Origin: XYD12-FULL-36-8 sp964613805
GTDB lineage: Bacteria; Bacteroidota; Ignavibacteria; Ignavibacteriales; Ignavibacteriaceae
Assembly (NCBI GenBank): GCA_964613805.1
Contig: CAZTJF010000016.1
Location: 34,693 to 98,692 of the forward strand
Length of the DNA: 64,000 bases
Direction of reading: 5' to 3'
Shown: in pieces, positions 1 through 9,312 of the stretch
Layout: every line of letters begins with the position of its first letter
How positions within the stretch are numbered: position 1 is the stretch's first letter
Translations under genes and position numbers: made by a program
Notes under the pieces: model-generated
What the model was told of the DNA's origin: nothing
The model's database searches: none
The model's input: the letters and a program-made list of their open reading frames with translations, nothing else

Positions 1-96
1 ATATCGGAACAAAGTACTTCCGTGACATCACCCTAAAACCATTGAAGTAATTTTCTAATAAACCAATTCTTTAATATTCAAAAAGGAACTAGTGTT

Positions 97-525
97 ATGA
101 ATATGTTCTCTCAAATCTTTGCAATAATTCTCGTTGCATTTATTTTTTTTACCGGAAAAAGCTCCGCACAAAGTATTGATCAGCCAATACTTGTTGTAAG
201 CTTTAATATGGTTCCAATGGCTGACGTTGGAAAAGTTAATAAAATGGTTGATTCGGTTTTCACTCCTGTGCTTAAAGAACTTGTTGATGAAGGATTCATC
301 TATAGTTTTGGTTTCTTCAGCCACACTTGGGGAGACGAATGGAACTCGAATGTTTGGTACACAGCTAAAGATATGTCATCATTTGATAAATTCTGGGATG
401 AGTACGTTAGTCGGATGAATAAAAAACATCCAGGAGCTTTTGCATCAGCAACAAAATATTTCCAGGCACATAAGGATAATATTTATATAATCAGGAATCA
501 GTATCCTAATCCACCCCAAAAATAA
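97..525 (+). CDS. Small secreted protein of unknown function
   Basis: 142 residues. Residues 1-25 form a signal peptide: a hydrophobic stretch ending in SSAQS, with cleavage likely after SSA. The mature part of about 117 residues has no Cys and is rich in aromatic residues (SHTWGDEWNSNVWYT). It has the size and alternation of a dimeric alpha/beta-barrel (ferredoxin-like) domain, but I cannot name a family. AAAAGGAACTAG lies just before the ATG and supplies an AGGA-type ribosome site. The gene stands alone: it is followed by a palindromic hairpin (540-571) and then a permease. It is probably exported to the periplasm or outside; function unknown. Confidence 0.75.
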   Translation: MNMFSQIFAIILVAFIFFTGKSSAQSIDQPILVVSFNMVPMADVGKVNKMVDSVFTPVLKELVDEGFIYSFGFFSHTWGDEWNSNVWYTAKDMSSFDKFWDEYVSRMNKKHPGAFASATKYFQAHKDNIYIIRNQYPNPPQK

Positions 526-539
526 AACATTTCAAAGTA

Positions 540-571
540 AAGATGTCATCTTATCGTAAAGATGACATCTT
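540..571. terminator. 13-bp perfect hairpin after the first gene
   Basis: Arms 540-552 and 559-571 are perfect reverse complements with a 6-nt loop. Each arm is also an odd palindrome by itself (AAGATG-N-CATCTT). There is no T-run after it, so it is an atypical terminator or an mRNA 3'-end stabiliser. Confidence 0.5.
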
Positions 572-636
572 CAATATTCTAATGTTTCGGTAACATTATA
601 CATACAAACTATCATATAAACAGAGAAATATTATTA

Positions 637-1983
637 ATGCTTTTTGTAAAATCTGATCAAATAACAGTGAAGACACTTCCAACTTTATCTGAAAATACTT
701 TTTTACGGTACTTTTCTTTTGCAGCACTCTATATTGCTCAAGGGATTCCCGAGGGCTTATTATGGTATGCCATTCCTGCCTGGCTTGCAATGAACGAGAA
801 GAGTGCTGTGGAAATAGGAAGCTATGTTGCGATAATTGGAATTCCATGGAGCTTAAAAATAATTAACGCTCCAATTATGGATAGGTTCACTTACTTGGCA
901 ATGGGTAGAAGAAGACCCTGGGTATTATTCGGCCAACTGGGACTTATATTAAGCTTTTTATCAATGTCTTTAATTGCAGATCCAATAAATAATTTATCTG
1001 TCTTAATGATATTGGGTTTTGTTGTCAGCTTTTTTGAAGTGTCGCAAGATATTGCTGTGGATGGAATGGCAATAGATATTTTACCTATCGATCAGCAGGC
1101 GCGGGCAAATGGTTTAATGTGGGGATCAAAAACATTAGGAATTTCTGCTTCAGTTGCCGCAGGCAGTTGGATAATGAGCCATTATGGGTACTTCTACGCA
1201 ATCGTATCATTCTCAATAATAGTTAGTATGATAATATTGGTTCCTTTGTTGTTAAGAGAAAGACCCGGAGAAAAATTGTTACCGTGGACAAAAGGAGACG
1301 CTTCAAAAGCCGCAGAGAAAATTCAATTACACAGTTGGAAAACTATTTTTAAAAGTTTAATCAAAGTATTTTTTTTACCAGTGAGTTTAATGATGGGTAT
1401 AGCTGCCTTTAGCTTTTCTGTAGGCAGAGGTTTAATTGACACTCTATTACCTGTTTTTACCGTGCAGAAACTCGGATGGGCTGATACACATTATTCACAA
1501 ATTTTTGCAATGGCAAATCTTATCTCCGGAATTTTCGGAATGCTTGTCGGTGGTTTTCTCGTTGATTATTTCGGTAAAGTCAGGATGATGACGATTTATC
1601 TTTTTCTATTGATCTCATTAATGGCGGGGATGTTCTTTCTTAAAATTTATTGGCAAAACGAAGTATTGATGACGGGATTTATAATCAGTTTTTACATTTT
1701 GCTGACATCAACTACGATAGCAATCTTCGCTTCAGCAATGCAGCTATGCTGGAAAAGAATTTCGGCAACACAGTTTACGCTTTATATGGCAATTTCAAAT
1801 TTGGGTTTAGCGGCTGGCGCTGCGCTTATGGGACAATTAAAAAACGTATTCGATTGGGAATATCTATTCTTAGCTTATATTCTTTTTGCAGCAATTATGT
1901 TGGTTCTGATCAGATTTATCAATTTTGAAAAACACCAAAAGCGTGTTGCGAAATTGGATATTCAATACCCGCAAAATGATTAA
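637..1983 (+). CDS. AmpG-like MFS permease (PAT family)
   Basis: 448 residues with about 12 hydrophobic helices, so an inner-membrane secondary transporter. Near the N-terminus are the signatures of the AmpG/acetyl-CoA transporter branch of the MFS: QGIPEGLLWYAIPAW, then DRF with GRRRPWVL, then SQDIAVDGMAIDILP and ARANGLMWGSKTLG around residues 140-175. In proteobacteria AmpG imports anhydro-muropeptides for wall recycling. Here the substrate is not shown by context, because neither amidase nor NagZ genes are nearby. Family assignment is good; substrate is inference. Confidence 0.8.
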   Translation: MLFVKSDQITVKTLPTLSENTFLRYFSFAALYIAQGIPEGLLWYAIPAWLAMNEKSAVEIGSYVAIIGIPWSLKIINAPIMDRFTYLAMGRRRPWVLFGQLGLILSFLSMSLIADPINNLSVLMILGFVVSFFEVSQDIAVDGMAIDILPIDQQARANGLMWGSKTLGISASVAAGSWIMSHYGYFYAIVSFSIIVSMIILVPLLLRERPGEKLLPWTKGDASKAAEKIQLHSWKTIFKSLIKVFFLPVSLMMGIAAFSFSVGRGLIDTLLPVFTVQKLGWADTHYSQIFAMANLISGIFGMLVGGFLVDYFGKVRMMTIYLFLLISLMAGMFFLKIYWQNEVLMTGFIISFYILLTSTTIAIFASAMQLCWKRISATQFTLYMAISNLGLAAGAALMGQLKNVFDWEYLFLAYILFAAIMLVLIRFINFEKHQKRVAKLDIQYPQND

Positions 1984-2076
1984 GTGACCGATCTGTATTT
2001 TTTTGAATTTAATTTGAACTTAACAACCAAATGATTAAACGGGACACGACTGGATAATTATATTACATTCAATCTT

Positions 2077-2104
2077 TTAACAATTATTTAGAACGAAATA
2101 TAAT
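2077..2104 (+). promoter_or_regulatory. Sigma-70-like promoter before the first kinase
   Basis: TTAACA (2077-2082), a 16-nt spacer and a perfect TATAAT (2099-2104). It lies 22 nt before the ATG at 2127, so the leader would be short. No strong Shine-Dalgarno sequence is visible between them. Confidence 0.5.
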
Positions 2105-2126
2105 CTATTAAAGTAGCTGCAGATTT

Positions 2127-5100
2127 ATGAAGAAAAAATTAGAAAGAGGAAAAACGGAAATCTCTAAAGCTGTTGTGAATGATGTTATGGAAGTGCATAA
2201 TTTGTTTTGGGAATCTTATGCCCGAAGAGATATTGAGCTCCGGTTCTCACTTTGTTCGGAAGATGTTACATTTATTGGAAGTGGTTTGAATGAAAGAGCA
2301 ATAAACAAATCTGAGTACAAGGAAATCAATGAAACAGGTGTGAAACAATTTCCCGATGCATTCAAGATTAAGTTTTTATGGACTCATTTTACTTTAGTAA
2401 ATGAAAATGTTGCATGTGTTGAATCCGAGGCTGTCTGGAGTCAGTTGATAAATAAAAAAGAGTCAAAAGAATTATTAAGAAATACGACTTTACTAAAGTG
2501 TGAAAAGAATATATGGCTGGTCACCCATGTTCATGGATCTGTACCTGATTACAGGTTGAAGGATGGTGATTACATGACAAACGAACAAACAATAATCCGA
2601 AACCAAGAATTAGAACGACAGGTATTTGAGAGAACTCAGGATTTAAATAAGACTTTAGAAGAACTTGAACAAAAGAACCGCGAACTTGAAATTGAAAGTG
2701 CATTAGAAAAAGTCCGCACAATCGCAATGGGAATGAGAAAACCAGATGATATGCTTGATGTGTGCAAGACAATTTCTCTTCAGCTTCAAGCTTTAGGAGT
2801 GAAGGAAATTCGCAATGTTCAGACAGCCATCTTTTATGAGCAGCGCGGTACTTATATGAATTACGAATACTATGCAAAGCACGATAAAACCGTTGTTACC
2901 GAAACAACCTACACAAATAATAAGCTGCACGAAGAGTTCGCTTTAAAAATGATCAAAGGCAAAGGCGAAGTTTTTATTACTCACATAAAAGGTGATGAAG
3001 TAAAAGATTGGATTGCATATCAAAAAACTACAAATGTTTTCATTGATAAATATCTGGAAACCGCTTCTTCTCTTAACTACTACTGGTTCTCTCTTGGTCC
3101 GGTTGCACTTGGAATTTCAACATATCACCCTCTGACTGAGGAAGAAATAAATTTATTCAAGCGATTCCTGAAAGTGTTTGAACTTGCATATCAACGGTAT
3201 CTGGATATTGAAAAAGCAGAAGCACAGGCAAGAGAATCACAGATAGAATTGGCTCTGGAAAGAGTTCGTGCTAGAACAATGGCAATGCAAAAAAGCGAAG
3301 AACTCAAAGAGGTGATTCGGGTTGTTTATGAACAGTTCGTACACTTAAAGATCAATGTTGACCATGCAGGTTTTGTGGTTGATTATACACCAAAAGGTGA
3401 CTGGCATTTCTGGATTGCTGATGAGCAGGACATTCCATCTAAAATAACCCATCCATATTTTGAGTCTATCTGGGCTCATCAATTTAATGAAGCAAAAGAT
3501 AAAGGTGAGGACTTCTTTGCCACCAATTTAAATTTTGAAGAAAAGAACAAATTTTACAATGAACTTTTATCTTATGTTCCCAGTTTACCAGATACGTCAA
3601 GAGATTTTTATTTAAGCTGCCCCGGGCTTGCAGTAACAACAGCATTGTTTGATAATGTTTCCCTCTACATTGAAAATTTTTCAGGCACTCCTTATACACA
3701 TGAAGAGAACAAAATCCTCATACGTTTTGGAAAAGTATTCCAGCAAACATATACCCGTTTTCTTGATCTTCAAAAAGCTGAAGCGCAGGCAAGAGAGGCA
3801 CAGATTGAAGTGGCATTGGAACGAATCCGTGCGCGGGCGATGGCGATGCATACATCCGATGAGTTGATGGATGTTGCCGGCATTCTGCGAGAACAAATGG
3901 GATTGTTGGGTCAGCCGGATCTTGAAACTTCAGTAATAAATTTGTTTGAAGAAAACTCGGATCAGGTTCTGTCATGGCATGTATTTCGGTCGCCTGAATT
4001 ATTATCCGGGAAAATTATCACGGGTGCAGCGTCGTTCCCGTGGGATTCAAGCGCAATTTCCAGAGAAATGATGGAGGCTTACCGTTCAGGGCATCAAGAA
4101 TTTACGATGGAAGCAGACGGCGTAAAGGCAATGGAACTATTTCAGGTATTGGTACACGCGGCTCCCGAGATTGCAAAGTACGCCGGCGATAGCCTTCCCG
4201 AGAGAGTATGTTATCATCTTACATTTTTTTCAGGAGGAGCACTGTTGATGGTTTCCTATCAACTTCCATCCGAAGAAGCCAAATCATTACAGCGCAGGGC
4301 GGCATCGGTTTTTGATCTTGCATATCGCCGGTACCGCGATCTGAAGAAAGCAGAAGCGCAGGCAAGAGAAGCACAAATTGAAGCTTCTTTGGAAAAAGTA
4401 AGAAGCAGTGCAATGGCAATGCATAAAAGTAATGATATTTCTTCAACAACAACTGCAGTATTTGAGGAATTAAGAAAATTAAACATTCAATCCAAACGCT
4501 GTGGAGTCGCACTGCTTTCGAAGAACTCTCATATTGGTCATGTTTATGCTGCTGCAACTTCTTCAGATGGAAAATTCCTTACGCTGAGGCGATCAATTGA
4601 TATGACGCAGCATCAATCTCTGCAGCAACAGTATGAAAGCTGGAAAAAGCAAGAGAATTATTTTATTGAAATGAATAGAGATGAATTAAAATCTTATTAT
4701 CAGCTTCCCTTTTTTTATTCATCACCTGATTATGTTCCGCCTGCAAATTATGAACGGTCTGAGTACGGTTATTATATACCTTTTTCTGAAGGACTATTTT
4801 ATGTCTGGACAGAAGAACCTTACTCTGAAAGTGAAATAAATATCCTGAACCGTTTTAAAAGTATCATAGATCTTACTTTCCGACGTTATTTTGATCTTCA
4901 AAAGGCCGAGGCACAGGTAAGGGAAGCACAGATAGAAGCCTCTCTTGAAAGAGTTCGTTCTAAAGCTATGGCAATGCACAGCCCGAATGATTTATCCGAA
5001 ACAGTCAATGTTTTCTTTAAAGAATTAAAAACACTCGGTATTATTCCAATTCGTTGCGGTGTTGGTCAGATTGACGAAGCAACCAGAACAACAAGTTTAA

Positions 5101-6839
5101 CGACAACTACATCTTCCCAGCAGGGAGATTCATTTCAAGTAATTGGAAAAATAAAACAAACCGGTCATCCGGTTCTTGATGGAATTTTTGATAACTGGAA
5201 ACTTCAGAAAGAATATCATCCTGTGCTAGAAGGAGAAGATGTAAAAGCTTACTACGATGTTATGAATCCTCAAATCGGTTATCCTGATTACCCTGAAGGT
5301 GTAACGCAGTATGGAAATTGTTTTTACTTTAAAGAAGGATTTGTTTTCGCCTGGACTGAAAGTAAACTATCCGAAGAAGAGTTACAGATATTTCGTAGGT
5401 TCACTTCAGTACTAAGTCTTACATACAGGCGCTATCTAGATTTAAAAGAAGCTGAAGCTCGAGCATTCGAAGCAGTAAGGGAAGCATCTCTTGATCGAGT
5501 TCGTGCTGAAATTGCCTCTATGAGGACAGCCGAAGACCTAAACCACATTACTCCGATTATTTGGCGTGAACTTAAAACCCTTGAAGTTCCTTTTATTCGA
5601 TGCGGTGTTTTCATTGTTGATGAGAATCATTCTAAAGTTCAGGTTTATTTATCAACACCGGATGGTAAATCACTCGGAGTTTTGAATTTACCATTTAATA
5701 CTAATGAACTGACGACTGCAACGGTTGAGCACTGGAGAAAGAAAATTGTTTACACTGAACATTGGAACAAAGATCAGTTTATAAACTGGGCTCACTCAAT
5801 GATTGAAATAGGACAAATCCAAAACGCTGAAACTTATCAGGGATCAGCTAATCCACCAGAATCTCTGAATTTGCATTTTGTTCCATTCGAACAGGGTATG
5901 CTTTACGTTGGGAACATTTCTTCGCTCAATGAAGAAAAACTTCAATTAGTAAAAACATTAGCGAAAGCGTTCTCAATTGCTTATGCACGATATGAAGATT
6001 TTAAAAATTTAGAAGAAGCAAAAAACAAAATTGAAGTCACCTTGAAAGAATTAAAATCCGCACAAGTTCAACTAATACATTCAGAAAAAATGGCCTCGCT
6101 TGGAGAACTAACTGCCGGTATTGCTCACGAAATAAAAAACCCGTTAAACTTTATAAATAATTTTTCTGAATTAAGTAATGAATTGTTGGATGAAATGAAA
6201 ATCGAATTACAGAATGATAATACAGAAGAAGCGATGGCAATAGTCAATGATGTAAAACAAAATCTTGAAAAGATTTATCATCATGGAAAACGAGCGGATT
6301 CTATTGTAAAAGGCATGCTGCAACACTCAAGAGGAAGTTCGGGAGAGAAAACATTAACAGATATAAATGACCTTCTCGATCAATATGTAAATCTTGCTTA
6401 TCACGGTTTAAGAGCACAGAATAAAGAATTTAATATCATTATTGAAAAAAATTATGATGCTATGATGGAAAAGATAAACGTTGTTCCGCAGGATATCAGC
6501 AGAGTTTTTCTTAATATTATTAATAATGCTTGTTATGCAGCATATGACAAAAAGCTAAAAAGCGAGGATAACAATTTCTCTCCAACGTTAAAAGTTTCAA
6601 CTAAAAATCTGGATGATAGTGTTGAAATCAAAATTGCCGATAATGGAAATGGAATTCCTAAGGATATCTTAGATAAAATTTTCCAGCCATTTTTTACAAC
6701 AAAACCTACAGGCGAAGGGACCGGTTTGGGTTTATCACTCAGTTATGACATTGTAGTAAAACAACATGCCGGTGAAATTAAATTTGAGAGTGTGGAAGGA
6801 AAGTATACGGAATTTATAATTAATCTTCCCAAACAATAA
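2127..6839 (+). CDS. Giant cytosolic sensor histidine kinase with six tandem sensor repeats
   Basis: 1570 residues with no signal peptide or membrane helix, so cytoplasmic. Residues ~10-135 resemble a SnoaL/NTF2-like fold (YARRDIELRFSLC, WLVTHVHGS). A short coil follows, then six repeats of about 185 residues. Each repeat opens with a helix of the type EAQIEASLERVRSKAMAMH (near residues 190, 372, 557, 748, 933, 1117) and continues into a GAF-like alpha/beta domain ending in an F..RYFDLQKAEAQ-type linker. The kinase end has HisKA with phospho-acceptor His1334 in IAHEIKNPLNF, an N box near 1464 (NIINNACYAA), DNGNGIP near 1504 and GEGTGLGLS near 1529. There is no receiver of its own. The nearest regulators are the two at 16730-18285. 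Ligands are unknown. Confidence 0.9.
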   Translation: MKKKLERGKTEISKAVVNDVMEVHNLFWESYARRDIELRFSLCSEDVTFIGSGLNERAINKSEYKEINETGVKQFPDAFKIKFLWTHFTLVNENVACVESEAVWSQLINKKESKELLRNTTLLKCEKNIWLVTHVHGSVPDYRLKDGDYMTNEQTIIRNQELERQVFERTQDLNKTLEELEQKNRELEIESALEKVRTIAMGMRKPDDMLDVCKTISLQLQALGVKEIRNVQTAIFYEQRGTYMNYEYYAKHDKTVVTETTYTNNKLHEEFALKMIKGKGEVFITHIKGDEVKDWIAYQKTTNVFIDKYLETASSLNYYWFSLGPVALGISTYHPLTEEEINLFKRFLKVFELAYQRYLDIEKAEAQARESQIELALERVRARTMAMQKSEELKEVIRVVYEQFVHLKINVDHAGFVVDYTPKGDWHFWIADEQDIPSKITHPYFESIWAHQFNEAKDKGEDFFATNLNFEEKNKFYNELLSYVPSLPDTSRDFYLSCPGLAVTTALFDNVSLYIENFSGTPYTHEENKILIRFGKVFQQTYTRFLDLQKAEAQAREAQIEVALERIRARAMAMHTSDELMDVAGILREQMGLLGQPDLETSVINLFEENSDQVLSWHVFRSPELLSGKIITGAASFPWDSSAISREMMEAYRSGHQEFTMEADGVKAMELFQVLVHAAPEIAKYAGDSLPERVCYHLTFFSGGALLMVSYQLPSEEAKSLQRRAASVFDLAYRRYRDLKKAEAQAREAQIEASLEKVRSSAMAMHKSNDISSTTTAVFEELRKLNIQSKRCGVALLSKNSHIGHVYAAATSSDGKFLTLRRSIDMTQHQSLQQQYESWKKQENYFIEMNRDELKSYYQLPFFYSSPDYVPPANYERSEYGYYIPFSEGLFYVWTEEPYSESEINILNRFKSIIDLTFRRYFDLQKAEAQVREAQIEASLERVRSKAMAMHSPNDLSETVNVFFKELKTLGIIPIRCGVGQIDEATRTTSLTTTTSSQQGDSFQVIGKIKQTGHPVLDGIFDNWKLQKEYHPVLEGEDVKAYYDVMNPQIGYPDYPEGVTQYGNCFYFKEGFVFAWTESKLSEEELQIFRRFTSVLSLTYRRYLDLKEAEARAFEAVREASLDRVRAEIASMRTAEDLNHITPIIWRELKTLEVPFIRCGVFIVDENHSKVQVYLSTPDGKSLGVLNLPFNTNELTTATVEHWRKKIVYTEHWNKDQFINWAHSMIEIGQIQNAETYQGSANPPESLNLHFVPFEQGMLYVGNISSLNEEKLQLVKTLAKAFSIAYARYEDFKNLEEAKNKIEVTLKELKSAQVQLIHSEKMASLGELTAGIAHEIKNPLNFINNFSELSNELLDEMKIELQNDNTEEAMAIVNDVKQNLEKIYHHGKRADSIVKGMLQHSRGSSGEKTLTDINDLLDQYVNLAYHGLRAQNKEFNIIIEKNYDAMMEKINVVPQDISRVFLNIINNACYAAYDKKLKSEDNNFSPTLKVSTKNLDDSVEIKIADNGNGIPKDILDKIFQPFFTTKPTGEGTGLGLSLSYDIVVKQHAGEIKFESVEGKYTEFIINLPKQ
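6361..6438 (+). repeat. 78-nt exact repeat shared by kinases 1 and 2
   Basis: Identical to 8753-8830 inside the second kinase gene, at the same place in the linker between HisKA and the ATPase domain. The encoded peptide contains DLLDQYVNLAYHGLRAQNKE. Confidence 0.9.
6566..6610 (+). repeat. 45-nt exact repeat shared by kinases 1 and 3
   Basis: Identical to 12468-12512 in the third kinase gene. The second kinase differs at several bases in the same place, which makes the third kinase a mosaic. Confidence 0.85.
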
Positions 6840-7020
6840 AGCAACTTATGATGACGTTAAGTTTGCTTTAATAAATTTAAATGATTTCTGTCAGCCGAAG
6901 GTGGAATGATGTTATGTTTGTTTTGATAAAAGTAATATAAACCGTGAGCGTTTCTTTTTTTTCAAAACAGATAATTATGGATGTCTCTTTTCTCGAAATT
7001 CAATGTTAGGATTGATTTGT

Positions 7021-9231
7021 ATGAAAATAAATATTGTCTCTTTATTTCTATATATACTTGTTTTTACATCAATGAGTTATTCACAAAATAAAGATACGCT
7101 CTTTATTACAGCCGATAGTCTTGTACGTATAGAATATTACTTAGGTAGGTGGGATAAAGCTGATTGGTTTTATAAATCTGGAGATGATCCTTCATGGGTG
7201 CTTCCAGAATATGACCACAGTGATTGGGATACGGTTAACTCATGGTTGCAAATTGGGAAATTTGATCAAAGCGAGTGGAAAGGTGTTGCATGGTTAAGAA
7301 TTGTATTTAGAATTGATTCTTCACTTAAAGGTAAAACAGTTGGTCTAGGAATGCACCACGACGGAGCTTCGGAAATTTATTTAAATGGTAAAAAGGTATT
7401 AACCTTTGGCGAAATAGGTAAAAATGCGGATGAAGAAAAACCTCATGATCCAAATTTTTTCCCTAAAGCTATAAATTTTGATACCAGTTCTGTTTACACA
7501 CTTGCTGTAAGAATATCAAATCAGGCGGCAGTAAAGCACGCATATCTTTATGCTAAATTTATTGGTCATATTGGGGTTGGTATTTATCTGTTCGATAATA
7601 ACACTCAAAGTAAAAAGATATTAGAAAGAAATTATAAAGCATTTTCTTTTGAATGGGCTATCAAAGGATTTAGTTTGGCCTTCGCTGTAATATTTATTTT
7701 ACTATACTTTTTCTATTCAAAACAGAAAGAAAATCTTTTTTTCTCATTATTTGTCTTAGGTATATTTTTATCTTATACATCGGGAACAATTGAGTATATA
7801 TTTAAAGCTTCTTTTTATACTGTCGTATTTGCACGCTTTCTAGGTTTTATCTCTTTTACCATCATCTTTATCAATTTATTGCTTTTCCTATATCAAATCG
7901 TTTACAAAAGAACAATCAAGTTATTTTGGTTTTTTCTAATCGGCTTTCTGATTATAAATTTTGTAATATTCTTTAGCTTCGATCAACTAACTTCATATAG
8001 CATTCCTATGTTAATTGGGGTAGCAATACTTGGAATAGAGACTGTGAGAGTAATTGTCATCGGTATAAGAAAAAAAATACCGAACATTAGAATAATAGCC
8101 GGCGGAATAATCGTTTCTCTATCACTGATTTTATTCAATGTTACTGCGTTTTTGATTGAGCTTAATATTGAATTACTTAATTTATTAGAGGACTTTTTGG
8201 TCCCAATACTTATCCTTTCAATTCCTTTTTCCATGGCTATTTATCTCGCTAAAACATTCGCTAAAATGAATAATGAACTTGAGGAACGGATCGTCACAAT
8301 TCAACAAATGTCTGAGAAACAACTTGAGCAAGAACGTTATAATGCTGAATTAAAGATGCAATCTGAGCTAAATAAATTGGAGAACGAAAGTAAAACAAAA
8401 GAGCTTGAGCAAGCTAAAGTGATTGAAAAGTCATACACAGAGCTAAAAGCTACCCAAGCGCAGCTTGTTCATTCCGAAAAAATGGCTTCGCTCGGTGAAT
8501 TAACTGCTGGCATAGCCCATGAAATAAAAAATCCATTAAACTTTGTGAACAATTTTTCTGATCTCAGTAGAGAATTACTGGATGATTTGAAAGCAGAATT
8601 GGAGAATGATAATAAAGAAGAGGTAATGGCAATTGCGGAAAGTTTAAAACAAAATCTTGATAAGATAAACCAGCATGGCAAAAGAGCTGATTCTATTGTT
8701 AAAGGAATGCTGATGCATTCAAGAGGAACATCTGGAGAGAAAGTTTTAACAAATATAAATGACCTTCTCGATCAATATGTAAATCTTGCTTATCACGGTT
8801 TAAGAGCACAGAATAAAGAATTTAATATCACAATCGAAAAAGATTATGATGAATCACTTGAGAAAATAAATGTTGTTCCTCAGGATATCAGCAGAGTATT
8901 TTTGAACATAATTAATAATGCTTGTTATGCTGCGTATGACAAAAAGCTAAAAAGCGGGGATAATAATTTCACTCCAACGTTAAAAGTATCAACTAAAAAT
9001 CTTGATGATAGTGTTGAAATTAAAATTGCTGATAATGGAAATGGAATACCTCCGGAGATTATTGACAAAATATTCCAACCGTTTTTTACAACCAAACCAA
9101 CTGGTGAAGGAACCGGGTTGGGATTGTCACTTAGCTATGATATAGTAGTAAAGCAACATGGTGGTGAAATAAAATTTGAGAGTGAGGAAGGAAAGTACAC
9201 GGAGTTTATTATTACTATACCTTATCATTAA
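7021..9231 (+). CDS. 7TM-DISM sensor histidine kinase
   Basis: 736 residues from the ATG at 7021, chosen because AGGA (7008-7011) sits 9 nt upstream and because this start gives a clean signal peptide (MKINIVSLFLYILVF). An in-frame ATG at 7003 would add 6 residues. Residues ~30-185 look like a jelly-roll ligand domain (many W/D, SEIYLNGKKV) on the periplasmic side. Seven hydrophobic helices follow (~210-420), giving a 7TMR-DISM layout. Next come a coiled coil (~425-485) and HisKA with His500 in IAHEIKNPLNF, then the ATPase domain with DNGNGIP and GEGTGLGLS. 7TM-DISM receptors often sense small molecules or carbohydrates; the ligand here is unknown. The kinase end is nearly interchangeable with those of its neighbours. 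Confidence 0.88.
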   Translation: MKINIVSLFLYILVFTSMSYSQNKDTLFITADSLVRIEYYLGRWDKADWFYKSGDDPSWVLPEYDHSDWDTVNSWLQIGKFDQSEWKGVAWLRIVFRIDSSLKGKTVGLGMHHDGASEIYLNGKKVLTFGEIGKNADEEKPHDPNFFPKAINFDTSSVYTLAVRISNQAAVKHAYLYAKFIGHIGVGIYLFDNNTQSKKILERNYKAFSFEWAIKGFSLAFAVIFILLYFFYSKQKENLFFSLFVLGIFLSYTSGTIEYIFKASFYTVVFARFLGFISFTIIFINLLLFLYQIVYKRTIKLFWFFLIGFLIINFVIFFSFDQLTSYSIPMLIGVAILGIETVRVIVIGIRKKIPNIRIIAGGIIVSLSLILFNVTAFLIELNIELLNLLEDFLVPILILSIPFSMAIYLAKTFAKMNNELEERIVTIQQMSEKQLEQERYNAELKMQSELNKLENESKTKELEQAKVIEKSYTELKATQAQLVHSEKMASLGELTAGIAHEIKNPLNFVNNFSDLSRELLDDLKAELENDNKEEVMAIAESLKQNLDKINQHGKRADSIVKGMLMHSRGTSGEKVLTNINDLLDQYVNLAYHGLRAQNKEFNITIEKDYDESLEKINVVPQDISRVFLNIINNACYAAYDKKLKSGDNNFTPTLKVSTKNLDDSVEIKIADNGNGIPPEIIDKIFQPFFTTKPTGEGTGLGLSLSYDIVVKQHGGEIKFESEEGKYTEFIITIPYH
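8833..8933 (+). repeat. 101-nt exact repeat shared by kinases 2 and 3
   Basis: Identical to 12343-12443 in the third kinase gene. It covers the start of the ATPase domain, including the N box. After one mismatch the identity resumes for about 29 nt. Confidence 0.9.
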
Positions 9232-9312
9232 ACTAGCTCAAGTTGACTGTCTAATATTTAAAACCGTTAAAGCAGTAAGTGAACCAATTTAAAATGAACA
9301 AGAATTTCTCGA

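Noticed and set aside
55..324. Antisense ORF of 89 residues over the first gene
   Set aside because: It mirrors the coding strand of a gene with a signal peptide, has no ribosome site, and its composition looks like a shadow frame.
4219..4557. Antisense ORFs of 70-120 residues inside the large kinase gene
   Set aside because: They arise from the repeats on the other strand, recur at each repeat and have no domain or ribosome site.
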